Below are positions 1 to 6,019 of a stretch of 7,281 nucleotides of DNA, in pieces. The translations under genes were made by a program, and so were the position numbers. Each line of letters starts with the position of its first letter. Position 1 is the stretch's first letter. The notes beneath the pieces were generated by a model. That model had not been told where the DNA came from, made no database searches, and was given only the letters and a program-made list of their open reading frames with translations. Source of the DNA: Nanobdellati archaeon (GTDB lineage Archaea; Aenigmatarchaeota; Aenigmatarchaeia; PWEA01); the NCBI GenBank assembly GCA_022257805.1, contig JAKOPB010000023.1:1-7281 (forward strand), in the 5' to 3' direction.

Positions 1-5
1 AAAAG

Positions 6-14
6 TTATTTAAA
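6..14 (+). promoter_or_regulatory. TATA box for the Nif3-like gene
   Basis: The A/T-rich element TTATTTAAA is centred near position 10, about 35 nt before the ATG at 45. With the usual archaeal spacing of about 26 nt, transcription would start near 36 and leave a leader of under 10 nt. A Shine-Dalgarno-like AAGGTGA lies at 34-40, just before the start codon, so it may be only partly present in the mRNA. This is a motif reading only. Confidence 0.45.
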
Positions 15-44
15 TAGAAAGGATAAACACCTAAAGGTGAGAAG

Positions 45-1001
45 ATGGTTACGCTTAATGATATTCACAAGTTTTCTGTGGAGGAAGGTATAAAGGAGGA
101 TCCCAGGGAAAGGAAGAAGATAGAGGAAGAGCTCGAAAAGAGGAAGGAGAATTACGAAGAGATGGAAGGTGTGAAGAAGGAGAAGTTCGACGAGGACAAA
201 CTCGAAAATCCCTTTGATGATTCCAAGGTTTTGTATGGTGGCGACAGAGAGGTAAAAAAACTGGCCGTGGGTATAGATATCGAGGCGCAGGATCTTATTC
301 TTGTAGATAGACTCAAAGAGAAGGGTGAAGACATAGATGCGGCCTTTGCACACCATCCCGAAGGAAGGGCATTGGCAAACCTGCATGAGGTCATGGGACT
401 TCAAGTCGACACACTTGAGCAAGCCGGTGTTCCTGTATCACAGGCCGAGGGCATAGTCAGGCCGAGGGCCGAGGAAGTGAAGAAGGGTGTACATGCAACG
501 AACCATCCAAGGGCTCCGAGAACTGCCGATCTACTTGATATTCCCTTTATGTGTTTACACACTGTTTGCGACAACCACGCCTACCAGTTTGTTGAGGACT
601 ATATGGATGAGAAGGAACCAGAGACACTTGGCGACATAATAGATGCCTTGATTGAGATACCCGAGTATGAGTGGTCCCTTGAGTACGATATGGGACCTGA
701 AATATTTGCAGGAAGCAGTGAAAACAGAGCAGGCAAGATAGAGGTCCTGGGTTTCACAGGCGGAACAGGTCTTAAGGAGGATATGGTCGAAAAGATGGTG
801 GAGTCAGGCATCGATACGGTTCTGGTAATGCATGCAACCAAGAAACAGATAGAAAAAGCAAAGGAGGAGAATATAAACATAGTTTCGGCGGGTCATATGC
901 CCTCCGATTCACTTGGAATCAACCTACTTCTGGACAAGATTCAGAAAGAGTTCGGTTTGGAGTTTTTCGAACTTTCTGGTTTCAAGAGAGTAGAAAGGTA
1001 G
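45..1001 (+). CDS. Nif3/DUF34-family dinuclear metal-binding protein with charged N-terminal extension
   Basis: This 318-aa protein belongs to the NIF3 (NGG1p-interacting factor 3, DUF34) family, a widespread group of cytosolic proteins with two metal sites and no settled reaction; a GTP cyclohydrolase I type 2 name is often attached but is unproven. Visible family signatures are the metal-binding HHP at residues 103-105, HTVCD at 172-176 (family HTxxD, with Asp176 as a likely ligand), and the C-terminal GHMPSDSLG at 283-291, where His284 and Asp288 sit at the usual His and Glu ligand positions. Residues 1-70 are extra relative to the core and include a strongly charged Glu/Lys helix, probably coiled coil, at about 20-50. 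The ATG at 45 follows an AAGGTGA ribosome-binding-like sequence. The aCPSF2-like gene follows after 22 nt, suggesting co-transcription. Family assignment is firm; function is unknown. Confidence 0.88.
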   Translation: MVTLNDIHKFSVEEGIKEDPRERKKIEEELEKRKENYEEMEGVKKEKFDEDKLENPFDDSKVLYGGDREVKKLAVGIDIEAQDLILVDRLKEKGEDIDAAFAHHPEGRALANLHEVMGLQVDTLEQAGVPVSQAEGIVRPRAEEVKKGVHATNHPRAPRTADLLDIPFMCLHTVCDNHAYQFVEDYMDEKEPETLGDIIDALIEIPEYEWSLEYDMGPEIFAGSSENRAGKIEVLGFTGGTGLKEDMVEKMVESGIDTVLVMHATKKQIEKAKEENINIVSAGHMPSDSLGINLLLDKIQKEFGLEFFELSGFKRVER

Positions 1002-1008
1002 TTTAAAT
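1002..1008 (+). promoter_or_regulatory. possible internal TATA box before the aCPSF2-like gene
   Basis: TTTAAAT directly follows the Nif3 stop codon. Its centre is only about 19 nt from the ATG at 1024, shorter than the 26 nt seen at other genes here, so a transcript from it might start at or just inside the gene. No clear ribosome-binding site lies in the 22-nt gap. It may give extra internal transcription or be chance. Confidence 0.25.
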
Positions 1009-1023
1009 CTTTGGAAGTTATCC

Positions 1024-2295
1024 ATGTCATCTTTAAAATTTTTAGGCGGCTGTAGAGAAGTTGGAAGGTCGGCAGTCCTTCTAGATACAGGAGCAGAAAA
1101 AATACTATTCGACTACGGTATAAAACTCAGTGATCCCGAAGCCGAGGACGGTGTCGGGAGGCCGGAAAAGGCCAACCTCAATCTAGACGGTGTACTTCTA
1201 TCTCATTGCCATCTCGACCACTCTGGCCTAATTCCGAGGCTGTACAATCGCGGATACCATGGCAGTGTTTACAGTACTGCAACGACATTCGACCTTTCAA
1301 AAACGCTCTGGGAGGATTCCATAAAGATAGCACATATGGAGGGACGTGAGTTGGACTTTCTCGATTCGGATCTAAAGGAGGTCGAAAGAAATCACAGAAG
1401 GGTTACATACGGACAGACAGTTCCCCTGGGTGGATGTGATGTTTCGGTTTACGATGCTGGCCATGTTCCCGGGAGTACGTCTTTCTTTGTGGATACAGGC
1501 GACAAAACTATACTTTACACAGGAGATATGAACACCATAGATACCAGACTTATGAAAGGAGCTAACCCCAACTATCCGAATGTAGATGTTCTTATAACCG
1601 AGACCACTTACTCCGACATCGACCACAGTCCGAGAAAGGAACTTGAGGAAAACTTTATAGAGAAGGTAAAGGAAAGGCTTGCCAAGGACGGAGTCGTTAT
1701 AGTTCCATCCTTTGCCATAGGGAGAAGTCAGGAAATGTTGCTGGTTCTAAGGGAGCACGGTATAAAAGCTCCTGTTTACCTGGACGGCATGTCTGTAGAA
1801 GCAACCAAAAAAATACTCAGATATCCCGAGTTCCTGAGGTATCCAGACGAATTAAAAAAGGCGTATCACGATGCCAGGACGCCTGGTGATGATGACGACA
1901 GAAAAGAGGCCCTTGAAGGTCCGAGTGTGATCGTAACCACTGCAGGTATGCTCGGCGGAGGACCATTTGCTTACTACATAAAGGAGATCTACGATGAAGA
2001 GAACTGTTCAATACTAATGACCGGCTACCAGGTCGAGGGTACGGCGGGAAGGAAGCTTCTGGATACAGGTCTTTACCGTCCTGATACCCTAGATCTGGAC
2101 GTCAAATGTTACTACGAGCTGTTCGACTTTTCGGCACATGTCGGCAGGACCGAACTCTTTGATTACATAGAGCAGGTCGATCCAGAGAAAGTTGTAGCCA
2201 TGCATGGAGAAAAGGCACAGGAGTTCGTAGAGGATCTCAAGAAGAGGGGATACGAAGGCGTTGCCCCTGAAAAGGGAGAAAGGGTCGATATTTAA
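1024..2295 (+). CDS. aCPSF2-like beta-CASP metallo-beta-lactamase ribonuclease
   Basis: This 423-aa protein is an archaeal beta-CASP RNA nuclease related to the cleavage factor CPSF73/Ysh1 (COG1236). The family cuts or trims RNA in the cytoplasm using two zinc ions. The full motif set is visible: GGCREVGRS near the N-terminus, Asp30 (ILFDYG), HCHLDH at 61-66 (motif 2), His147 in DAGHVPGS (motif 3), Asp168 in YTGD (motif 4), Glu193 in TETTYSD (motif A), His372 in FSAHVGR (motif B) and His394 in MHGE (motif C). The beta-CASP domain lies at about 200-345. There is no N-terminal KH region as in aCPSF1 and no C-terminal domain as in RNase J, and the length fits aCPSF2. All expected catalytic residues are present, so it should be active. 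It is probably co-transcribed with the Nif3-like gene. Endo- versus exonuclease activity cannot be read from sequence. Confidence 0.93.
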   Translation: MSSLKFLGGCREVGRSAVLLDTGAEKILFDYGIKLSDPEAEDGVGRPEKANLNLDGVLLSHCHLDHSGLIPRLYNRGYHGSVYSTATTFDLSKTLWEDSIKIAHMEGRELDFLDSDLKEVERNHRRVTYGQTVPLGGCDVSVYDAGHVPGSTSFFVDTGDKTILYTGDMNTIDTRLMKGANPNYPNVDVLITETTYSDIDHSPRKELEENFIEKVKERLAKDGVVIVPSFAIGRSQEMLLVLREHGIKAPVYLDGMSVEATKKILRYPEFLRYPDELKKAYHDARTPGDDDDRKEALEGPSVIVTTAGMLGGGPFAYYIKEIYDEENCSILMTGYQVEGTAGRKLLDTGLYRPDTLDLDVKCYYELFDFSAHVGRTELFDYIEQVDPEKVVAMHGEKAQEFVEDLKKRGYEGVAPEKGERVDI

Positions 2296-2510
2296 TCCAT
2301 GTCTTCACGAATTTTCTTGACTTCTTTCTCCATGTTTTCCATATCGTAGTTCATGGATGATTTAAAGAGCTGTTCTTCTGCTGAATTTTCTTGGTCTTTT
2401 TCAATAAAGTCGTCTTCGACGTATTTACTCAATTCCGGACGATTTTCTTCCAAGACATAGTTCTTAGCTTTGTCTTTCATGAAACCTTGGAGCGACTCCA
2501 TTAGTCCCAT
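2292..2510 (-). CDS. small acidic helical protein, unknown function
   Basis: This 72-aa reading frame is not recognised. It is rich in Glu, Asp and Lys and poor in hydrophobic residues, with no signal peptide, membrane segment or cysteine. It is likely mostly helical, with a charged C-terminal helix at about 57-71. Its stop codon overlaps the end of the aCPSF2-like gene tail-to-tail by 4 nt. The ATG at 2510 is chosen as the first start, though Met4 is a possible alternative. A weak TATA-like CTTAAAG (complement of 2539-2545) lies about 32 nt upstream, giving a short leader. Support for a real gene is its fit between neighbours, amino-acid composition like nearby proteins, and the absence of any other frame covering the stretch. 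It could be a small adaptor or regulator, but nothing shows this. Confidence 0.62.
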   Translation of the reverse strand: MGLMESLQGFMKDKAKNYVLEENRPELSKYVEDDFIEKDQENSAEEQLFKSSMNYDMENMEKEVKKIREDMD

Positions 2511-2517
2511 TCAGATC

Positions 2518-2570
2518 AAGTAGTTGGTGGTAGTAAACCTTTAAGTAGTTAACCCGGTCCGGGAAGTAGT
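2518..2570. repeat. AAGTAGT repeats around a GC palindrome in the divergent intergenic region
   Basis: AAGTAGT occurs exactly at 2518-2524, 2543-2549 and 2564-2570, with related AGTAGT at 2605-2610 and GTAGTA at 2530-2535. Between the second and third copies lies the 11-bp perfect palindrome CCCGGTCCGGG at 2553-2563, conspicuous in an A/T-rich background. The cluster sits between two divergent genes and beside TATA-like elements, as expected for transcription-factor sites, but no known operator was recognised. Confidence 0.4.
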
Positions 2571-2573
2571 AAA

Positions 2574-2600
2574 ATATTTAAAACCCCTGATTTAAATTTA
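2574..2600. promoter_or_regulatory. strong TATA-like elements with no closely following ORF
   Basis: ATATTTAAAA at 2574-2583 and TTTAAATTTA at 2591-2600 are the strongest TATA-like sequences in this intergenic region. Reading right, they would start transcription near 2604-2622, more than 110 nt before the next coding start at 2738. Reading left, the first could serve the 72-aa gene with a leader of about 40 nt. Both are nearly symmetric, so direction cannot be decided from sequence. Confidence 0.4.
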
Positions 2601-2603
2601 GTT

Positions 2604-2713
2604 CAGTAGTCTTTGAAGCGAGGGGGGTTGAATCAGAAAAGAAGTGAGCTTTGCACTTACAGAAGTACAATCTTTCTTTTCCTGTAGCTTATGCTGTCCG
2701 TACTCAGTTTTGT
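2604..2713 (+). ncRNA. candidate structured non-coding RNA or long leader
   Basis: This non-coding stretch follows two TATA-like elements and ends in T-rich tracts (2671-2680 and 2708-2713) that could act as archaeal terminators. A long-range stem is visible: GAAAAGAA at 2636-2643 pairs exactly with TTCTTTTC at 2674-2681, and can extend by two pairs past a bulged C. The enclosed loop holds a small hairpin (GTG at 2644-2646 with CAC at 2654-2656). No box C/D pair was found, and no convincing H/ACA, tRNA or 5S shape. It could be a small RNA, a 5' leader of the following gene, or spacer DNA. Confidence 0.22.
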
Positions 2714-2719
2714 TAAAAG
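2713..2719 (+). promoter_or_regulatory. possible TATA box for the PD-(D/E)XK nuclease gene
   Basis: TTAAAAG lies about 22-25 nt before the GTG at 2738, close to the spacing expected for a leaderless mRNA. The purine-rich AAAAGAGGTG at 2731-2740 contains the start codon itself, so it is not correctly placed as a ribosome-binding site for that GTG. Confidence 0.35.
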
Positions 2720-2737
2720 ACGCAAAAACCAAAAGAG

Positions 2738-3538
2738 GTGATAATTATCTATTCTTCGCCTAGTCACAATGAGATCGTACTGGATCAAGCGGAAATATTT
2801 ATGGAGGAGGGATACAGTTTCGAAAAGGGCGGCAGGGTTTCAGGTGAACTGGACGAAATCATTCCAGAGAAGACCTACCACAAAGAAAACGGTAATATAG
2901 GAGGGGAGCCGGATATATTTGCAAGGGACCTCGATAAGGACGTATGTGTTCTGTGTGAAGTCAAGACCTTTGATGCAGCTTCTTTTGTAATGAGGGCCTA
3001 CAGTCAGCTGACGAGGGACAAAAAGTACTTTGAAAAAGCTCTACCAGAAGCAGATATAAGAACATGTATGCGTCTCGGTGATGAGTTCCGGGAGATAGTT
3101 GCCGAAAGCGATTCCGATCTCAAGAACGAGGTCGTCAGGGAGTTCGAGAAGGAAGGTATTTACGAAACTATATCCAAGGATAAAAAGTTTTACAGGAAGC
3201 CATTTAGGCCCAGTAAAGGGGTCGACCTAGAAGAAGATGGTATAGTATCTGTTTTTGCTGAGAGCAAAGAGGAAAAGGAAATAGCTATCTGCAATACGAT
3301 CATGCCGGTAAAGGAAAATCTATGTATTTCCACCATAGAGAGGTTGAAGAACAGGAAAAATAAGCTTCAGGAGGAGTTTGAGGACTTTGAGATAAAAACC
3401 TACATCAAAGCCAAAGACGTTGGCATGAAGAGAGTTGACAGTGAAGATGATCCCGGTGAAGTGGAATATGATAAAAAGGATGAGATCATGGACGAGGCGC
3501 CCGATTATGCCATGTGGGCCAAAGACAAGAACACATGA
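2738..3538 (+). CDS. predicted PD-(D/E)XK-fold nuclease, uncharacterised
   Basis: This 266-aa protein is not a named family I recognise, but residues 57-76 carry the signature of restriction-endonuclease-fold nucleases: GEPDIFARD with Asp59, then a hydrophobic strand ending in CEVKT with Glu74 and Lys76. Gln90 in the following helix (AYSQL) resembles the conserved Gln after ExK in RecB- or NucS-like nucleases. Such enzymes cut DNA, less often RNA, with a metal ion bound by the Asp and Glu. Residues 120-266 match nothing I know and are very charged; no DNA-binding or membrane segment is evident. The start is uncertain: GTG at 2738 overlaps the GAGGTG purine tract. ATG at 2801 would drop 21 residues and keep the nuclease core. 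It converges with the HD-domain gene across a 12-nt gap. Repair, recombination or defence are all possible. Confidence 0.8.
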   Translation: MIIIYSSPSHNEIVLDQAEIFMEEGYSFEKGGRVSGELDEIIPEKTYHKENGNIGGEPDIFARDLDKDVCVLCEVKTFDAASFVMRAYSQLTRDKKYFEKALPEADIRTCMRLGDEFREIVAESDSDLKNEVVREFEKEGIYETISKDKKFYRKPFRPSKGVDLEEDGIVSVFAESKEEKEIAICNTIMPVKENLCISTIERLKNRKNKLQEEFEDFEIKTYIKAKDVGMKRVDSEDDPGEVEYDKKDEIMDEAPDYAMWAKDKNT

Positions 3539-3550
3539 ACTTCATCGTAG

Positions 3551-4507
3551 TTACTCTAGATATATCTGACCGAACCTGTTTTTCCCGGTCCATTTGTGGA
3601 AGTCCTCTGTTTTTGCATTTTCCTTCAGATCTATGAGTTGCACAGTCTGCGAGTCCAGCTCGTCCAGGTAGTGTACTGCCAGGGCTTCCGGAAACATGGG
3701 CTCCTTCACTGCTCCATACTCCGTTTTTCCGTGGTGCGAAACTATTATATGAAGCAGTTTGTGTTTAAGGTTCTCGGAAAAGTCGTTCAGCTCCTTGATC
3801 TTTTCCAGTACTATCTCCTGGCCTAGGGTTATGTGACCGGTAAGCAGACCGGATCTGGACTGTTTTATATTTGTGGTCACCTCGAATTCCTCCATCTTCC
3901 CTATATCATGCAGGAAACACCCTACCTTGATGAGATCCGGATCCAGGTTTTCATGCTGTTCACACATCTTTTCTCCAAGTTCCATCATATGTAGAATATG
4001 CTCCATGAGACCTCCGATATAGTTGTGGTGGTAGAACATGGCTGCAGGTGCCTTTTTGAACTCTTTCACGAAGTCCTCGTCTCCGAAGAAGGCATCTATG
4101 AGGCGCTGTAGTTCGGGGTTCTTCAAACCTTCAAGCCTTTCCTTTAGTTCAGAAAACATCTCTTCTATGTCCCTTTCTGATTTCTCTATAAAGTCCTCGA
4201 TATCATAGTCCTCTATTTTTCTAAGTCCGTCCTCCTCGATGTTTATCTGCATGTTTCCTTGAAACTCCGATGCTGTTCCCTTGACCTCCAGAACGTCGCC
4301 GGGCTCTATTTTCTCCTGTACTCTTTCTACCTTTTCCTCGTCCCTGCCTCCCCAGTACTTCGCCTCTACCTCACCGGTCCTGTCTGCAAGTCCAAGAGTA
4401 AACATGTATCCCTTCTTGTAGGATCGAACCGGCTTCTTGTATTTTACAGAGAAGGTGCTCTTGACATTCCTACCTTCTTCCAGATCTTTGACATCTACTC
4501 TCTCCAT
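3551..4507 (-). CDS. YhaM-like OB-fold/HD-domain 3'-5' exoribonuclease
   Basis: This 318-aa protein has the architecture of the bacterial 3'-5' exoribonuclease YhaM. An N-terminal OB-fold nucleic-acid-binding domain (about 10-95, with FTLGLADRTGEVEAKYWGG) is followed by a helical linker and a metal-dependent HD phosphohydrolase domain (about 155-300). Putative ligands are visible: HHN at 160-162, His170 in GGLMEH, His200-Asp201 in FLHDIGK, His225 in TGH, SHHG at 258-260, and Asp282/Asp285. All core HD residues are intact, and length matches YhaM (about 310 aa). The expected role is trimming of single-stranded RNA, possibly DNA, from the 3' end. The ATG at 4507 lies about 10 nt after the predicted transcription start. 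The gene is divergent from rtcA and convergent with the PD-(D/E)XK gene. A non-nuclease HD phosphohydrolase is the main alternative. Confidence 0.87.
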   Translation of the reverse strand: MERVDVKDLEEGRNVKSTFSVKYKKPVRSYKKGYMFTLGLADRTGEVEAKYWGGRDEEKVERVQEKIEPGDVLEVKGTASEFQGNMQINIEEDGLRKIEDYDIEDFIEKSERDIEEMFSELKERLEGLKNPELQRLIDAFFGDEDFVKEFKKAPAAMFYHHNYIGGLMEHILHMMELGEKMCEQHENLDPDLIKVGCFLHDIGKMEEFEVTTNIKQSRSGLLTGHITLGQEIVLEKIKELNDFSENLKHKLLHIIVSHHGKTEYGAVKEPMFPEALAVHYLDELDSQTVQLIDLKENAKTEDFHKWTGKNRFGQIYLE

Positions 4508-4538
4508 ACAAACCCCAGAAAGAACTTGTTGAACAACA

Positions 4539-4555
4539 ATAAAAAGCTTTATTTA
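4539..4555. promoter_or_regulatory. compact bidirectional promoter between the YhaM-like gene and rtcA
   Basis: Two TATA boxes lie back to back. GCTTTTTAT on the minus strand (4539-4547) is about 36 nt from the YhaM-like ATG. CTTTATTTA on the plus strand (4547-4555) is centred 26-27 nt before the rtcA ATG at 4578. They form the inverted repeat ATAAA-AAGC-TTTAT, so the two promoters overlap physically and may compete. The spacing predicts a leaderless rtcA mRNA and a leader of about 10 nt for the other gene. Confidence 0.55.
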
Positions 4556-4577
4556 GATCCAACCTGAACTTTTGTCC

Positions 4578-5582
4578 ATGTTGGAAATAGACGGCAGCCA
4601 TGGCGAGGGTGGAGGACAGATAGTTAGGACAGCTACGGCACTCTCGGCCCTTACAGGAAAGGAAGTAAGGATCGGAAATATAAGGGCAAACAGGTCCACG
4701 CCCGGTCTAAGGCCACAGCACGTGAAAGGTATAGAGGCCCTTGCAGAACTGTGTGATGCGGATCTGGAGGGTGTCGAAGTAAGGAGTCAGAAAGTAACCT
4801 TTAGACCCGGAGAAATCAAACCAAAAGACCTGAAGATCGATATAGGTACAGCCGGTTCCGTGACTCTCTTACTGCAGTCACTGATGCCTCCGCTGATGAA
4901 GTGTGATGAGGAGGTTGTGATCGAGATAAAGGGTGGAACGGATGTCAAGTGGTCGCCTCCGGTCGACTATACGAGGAGTGTACTACTTCCTCTTCTGCAA
5001 AATCATGGTTATGATGCCTCTCTCGAAGTGAAGAGGCGTGGTTTCTACCCTAAAGGCGGGGGCAATGTAGTCTTCCGTTTCAAGGGGTCCGATATGAAGG
5101 AGTTTGATCTGGTCGAGAGAGGGAAGATTCAAGGTATAGAAGGCGTGTCCTACGCTTCAGAGCACCTTCGGGATGCTGATGTAGCTGACAGACAGGCCGG
5201 GGCTGCACGAAAAGCCCTACAGGAAGAGTTCGAACTGACACCGGAGATAAAAGCGGACTACTGCGACGCCCGATGCCCGGGTTCAGGCCTTCAAATCCGC
5301 TTAAAAACCGAGAACTCGGTCATCGGAGGAAACGCCCTCGGTGAGAAGGGCAAACCTTCAGAAAAAGTCGGGAAGGAGGCTGCAGAGGATTTGATCAGAA
5401 ACTCGACCGGTGTTGTTGATAGGTACGCGGCCGATCAAATACTTCCATTTATGGCAGTTTCCGGTGGCATGATTAAGACTTCTGAAGTAACCGAGCACTG
5501 TAGAACCAATGTGGATATTATTGAGAAGCTTCTCAATGTCTCCTTCGGGATTGATGGAAATATTCTGAAATGTCGTATATAG
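4578..5582 (+). CDS. rtcA: RNA 3'-terminal phosphate cyclase
   Basis: RtcA uses ATP to turn RNA 3'-phosphate ends into 2',3'-cyclic phosphates through an AMP-histidine intermediate, preparing or repairing ends for ligation. This 334-aa protein has near-standard length (E. coli about 338). Signatures include DGSHGEGGGQIVRTA at 5-19, the NRSTPGLRPQH stretch at 38-48, GTAGSVTLLLQ at 90-100, GFYPKGGG at 155-162, and the C-terminal EHCRTNV at 306-312, with His307 as the expected adenylated nucleophile. An in-frame TTG at 4572 would add two residues. ATG at 4578 is preferred because it begins the conserved N-terminus and sits 26 nt after the TATA centre. The last 50 nt overlap, antisense, the end of the 148-aa gene. 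Nothing essential is missing. No RtcB ligase or RtcR regulator is in the window. Confidence 0.96.
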   Translation: MLEIDGSHGEGGGQIVRTATALSALTGKEVRIGNIRANRSTPGLRPQHVKGIEALAELCDADLEGVEVRSQKVTFRPGEIKPKDLKIDIGTAGSVTLLLQSLMPPLMKCDEEVVIEIKGGTDVKWSPPVDYTRSVLLPLLQNHGYDASLEVKRRGFYPKGGGNVVFRFKGSDMKEFDLVERGKIQGIEGVSYASEHLRDADVADRQAGAARKALQEEFELTPEIKADYCDARCPGSGLQIRLKTENSVIGGNALGEKGKPSEKVGKEAAEDLIRNSTGVVDRYAADQILPFMAVSGGMIKTSEVTEHCRTNVDIIEKLLNVSFGIDGNILKCRI

Positions 5583-5979
5583 AGTTTAGTTCAAAGTCCA
5601 GTACATCGGACCTTATCGAGAGGATCACGTTCTTTTCCTCCAACATCTCTTTGTAATAGTTGTCGTACTCCGATATGATTGCGTAACCCTGTGATACAAA
5701 GGAATCATTTTCTATCTCGAGTCTTTCGGCTGGGTTCACGATCTTTCTTTTGAACGTATTGTCTGTGCATCGTTTGTTTGGTTCGAGTGATCTGGGAACA
5801 TATCGTGCTTCAAGAGGAAGCTCAAGACCGATCTCTTCAATATTTTCTTTATTTATGGCTATTTCATCCCAGTTCAGATTCTTCGATGCGTTGCATATAC
5901 CTGTTTCTATTCTCGAAGAAAATATTTTTTGAAGACGGCCGCTTTTGTAGTTTGGATCTATAGAAAAGTTCATTTTCAT
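5533..5979 (-). CDS. unrecognised 148-aa protein
   Basis: I do not recognise this family. The protein is soluble-looking, with mixed hydrophobic and charged segments, no signal peptide or membrane helix, and only two cysteines (29 and 71). A region with Pro-rich turns (about 54-70, LPLEARYVPRSLEPNKR) is followed by a likely mixed alpha/beta C-terminal half with hydrophobic strands at 98-103 and 117-122, ending in a basic SRRRH tail. The ATG at 5979 is supported by a TATA box about 27 nt upstream, implying a leaderless mRNA separate from hsp20; Met3 is an alternative. Its last 16 codons or so are antisense to the rtcA C-terminus, so both proteins constrain the same 50 bases. Competing plus-strand frames in this stretch lack promoters and plausible composition. 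Confidence 0.68.
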   Translation of the reverse strand: MKMNFSIDPNYKSGRLQKIFSSRIETGICNASKNLNWDEIAINKENIEEIGLELPLEARYVPRSLEPNKRCTDNTFKRKIVNPAERLEIENDSFVSQGYAIISEYDNYYKEMLEEKNVILSIRSDVLDFELNSIYDISEYFHQSRRRH

Positions 5980-6001
5980 AATTATACCAAGGGAAAATAG
6001 A

Positions 6002-6010
6002 AATAAAAAG
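6002..6010 (-). promoter_or_regulatory. TATA box of the 148-aa gene, possibly also hsp20 terminator
   Basis: On the minus strand this reads CTTTTTATT, centred about 27 nt before the ATG at 5979, which predicts a leaderless transcript. The same T-rich run lies 10-18 nt after the hsp20 stop codon (TAA at 6022-6020) and continues as TTTCTATTTT, so it could also terminate hsp20 transcripts, since archaeal terminators are typically T-rich. The dual role is inferred. Confidence 0.5.
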
Positions 6011-6019
6011 ATGGCGGGG

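Noticed and set aside
6..422. 138-codon minus-strand frame opposite the start of the Nif3-like gene
   Set aside because: It lies antisense to a well-supported gene; its Phe/Leu-rich composition is what the complement of Glu/Lys codons produces. No promoter or family match.
1024..2295. Assignment of the beta-CASP protein to RNase J or aCPSF1
   Set aside because: RNase J has a C-terminal domain and is about 450-550 aa, and aCPSF1 has N-terminal KH domains; this 423-aa protein has neither and starts directly at the metallo-beta-lactamase fold.
2621..2640. T-loop-like GGGTTGAATC suggesting a tRNA
   Set aside because: No matching acceptor, D or anticodon arm can be drawn around it, and the T-stem does not pair properly.
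2604..2740. Box C/D or H/ACA guide RNA in the intergenic region
   Set aside because: No RTGATGA box C paired with CTGA on either strand; ACA triplets at 2660 and 2667 are not preceded by a convincing guide hairpin.
4259..4567. 102-codon plus-strand frame across the YhaM-like gene start and the promoter
   Set aside because: It is antisense to the conserved OB domain, Leu/Phe/Tyr-rich as a shadow frame, and runs through the two-way promoter.
4572..4577. TTG at 4572 as the rtcA start
   Set aside because: The ATG at 4578 starts the conserved N-terminus and is exactly placed for a leaderless transcript; the TTG adds only two non-conserved residues.
5750..5963. Two overlapping plus-strand frames of about 60 codons opposite the 148-aa gene
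   Set aside because: They overlap each other in different frames, lack any promoter or ribosome-binding site, and the minus frame is longer with a good TATA box.
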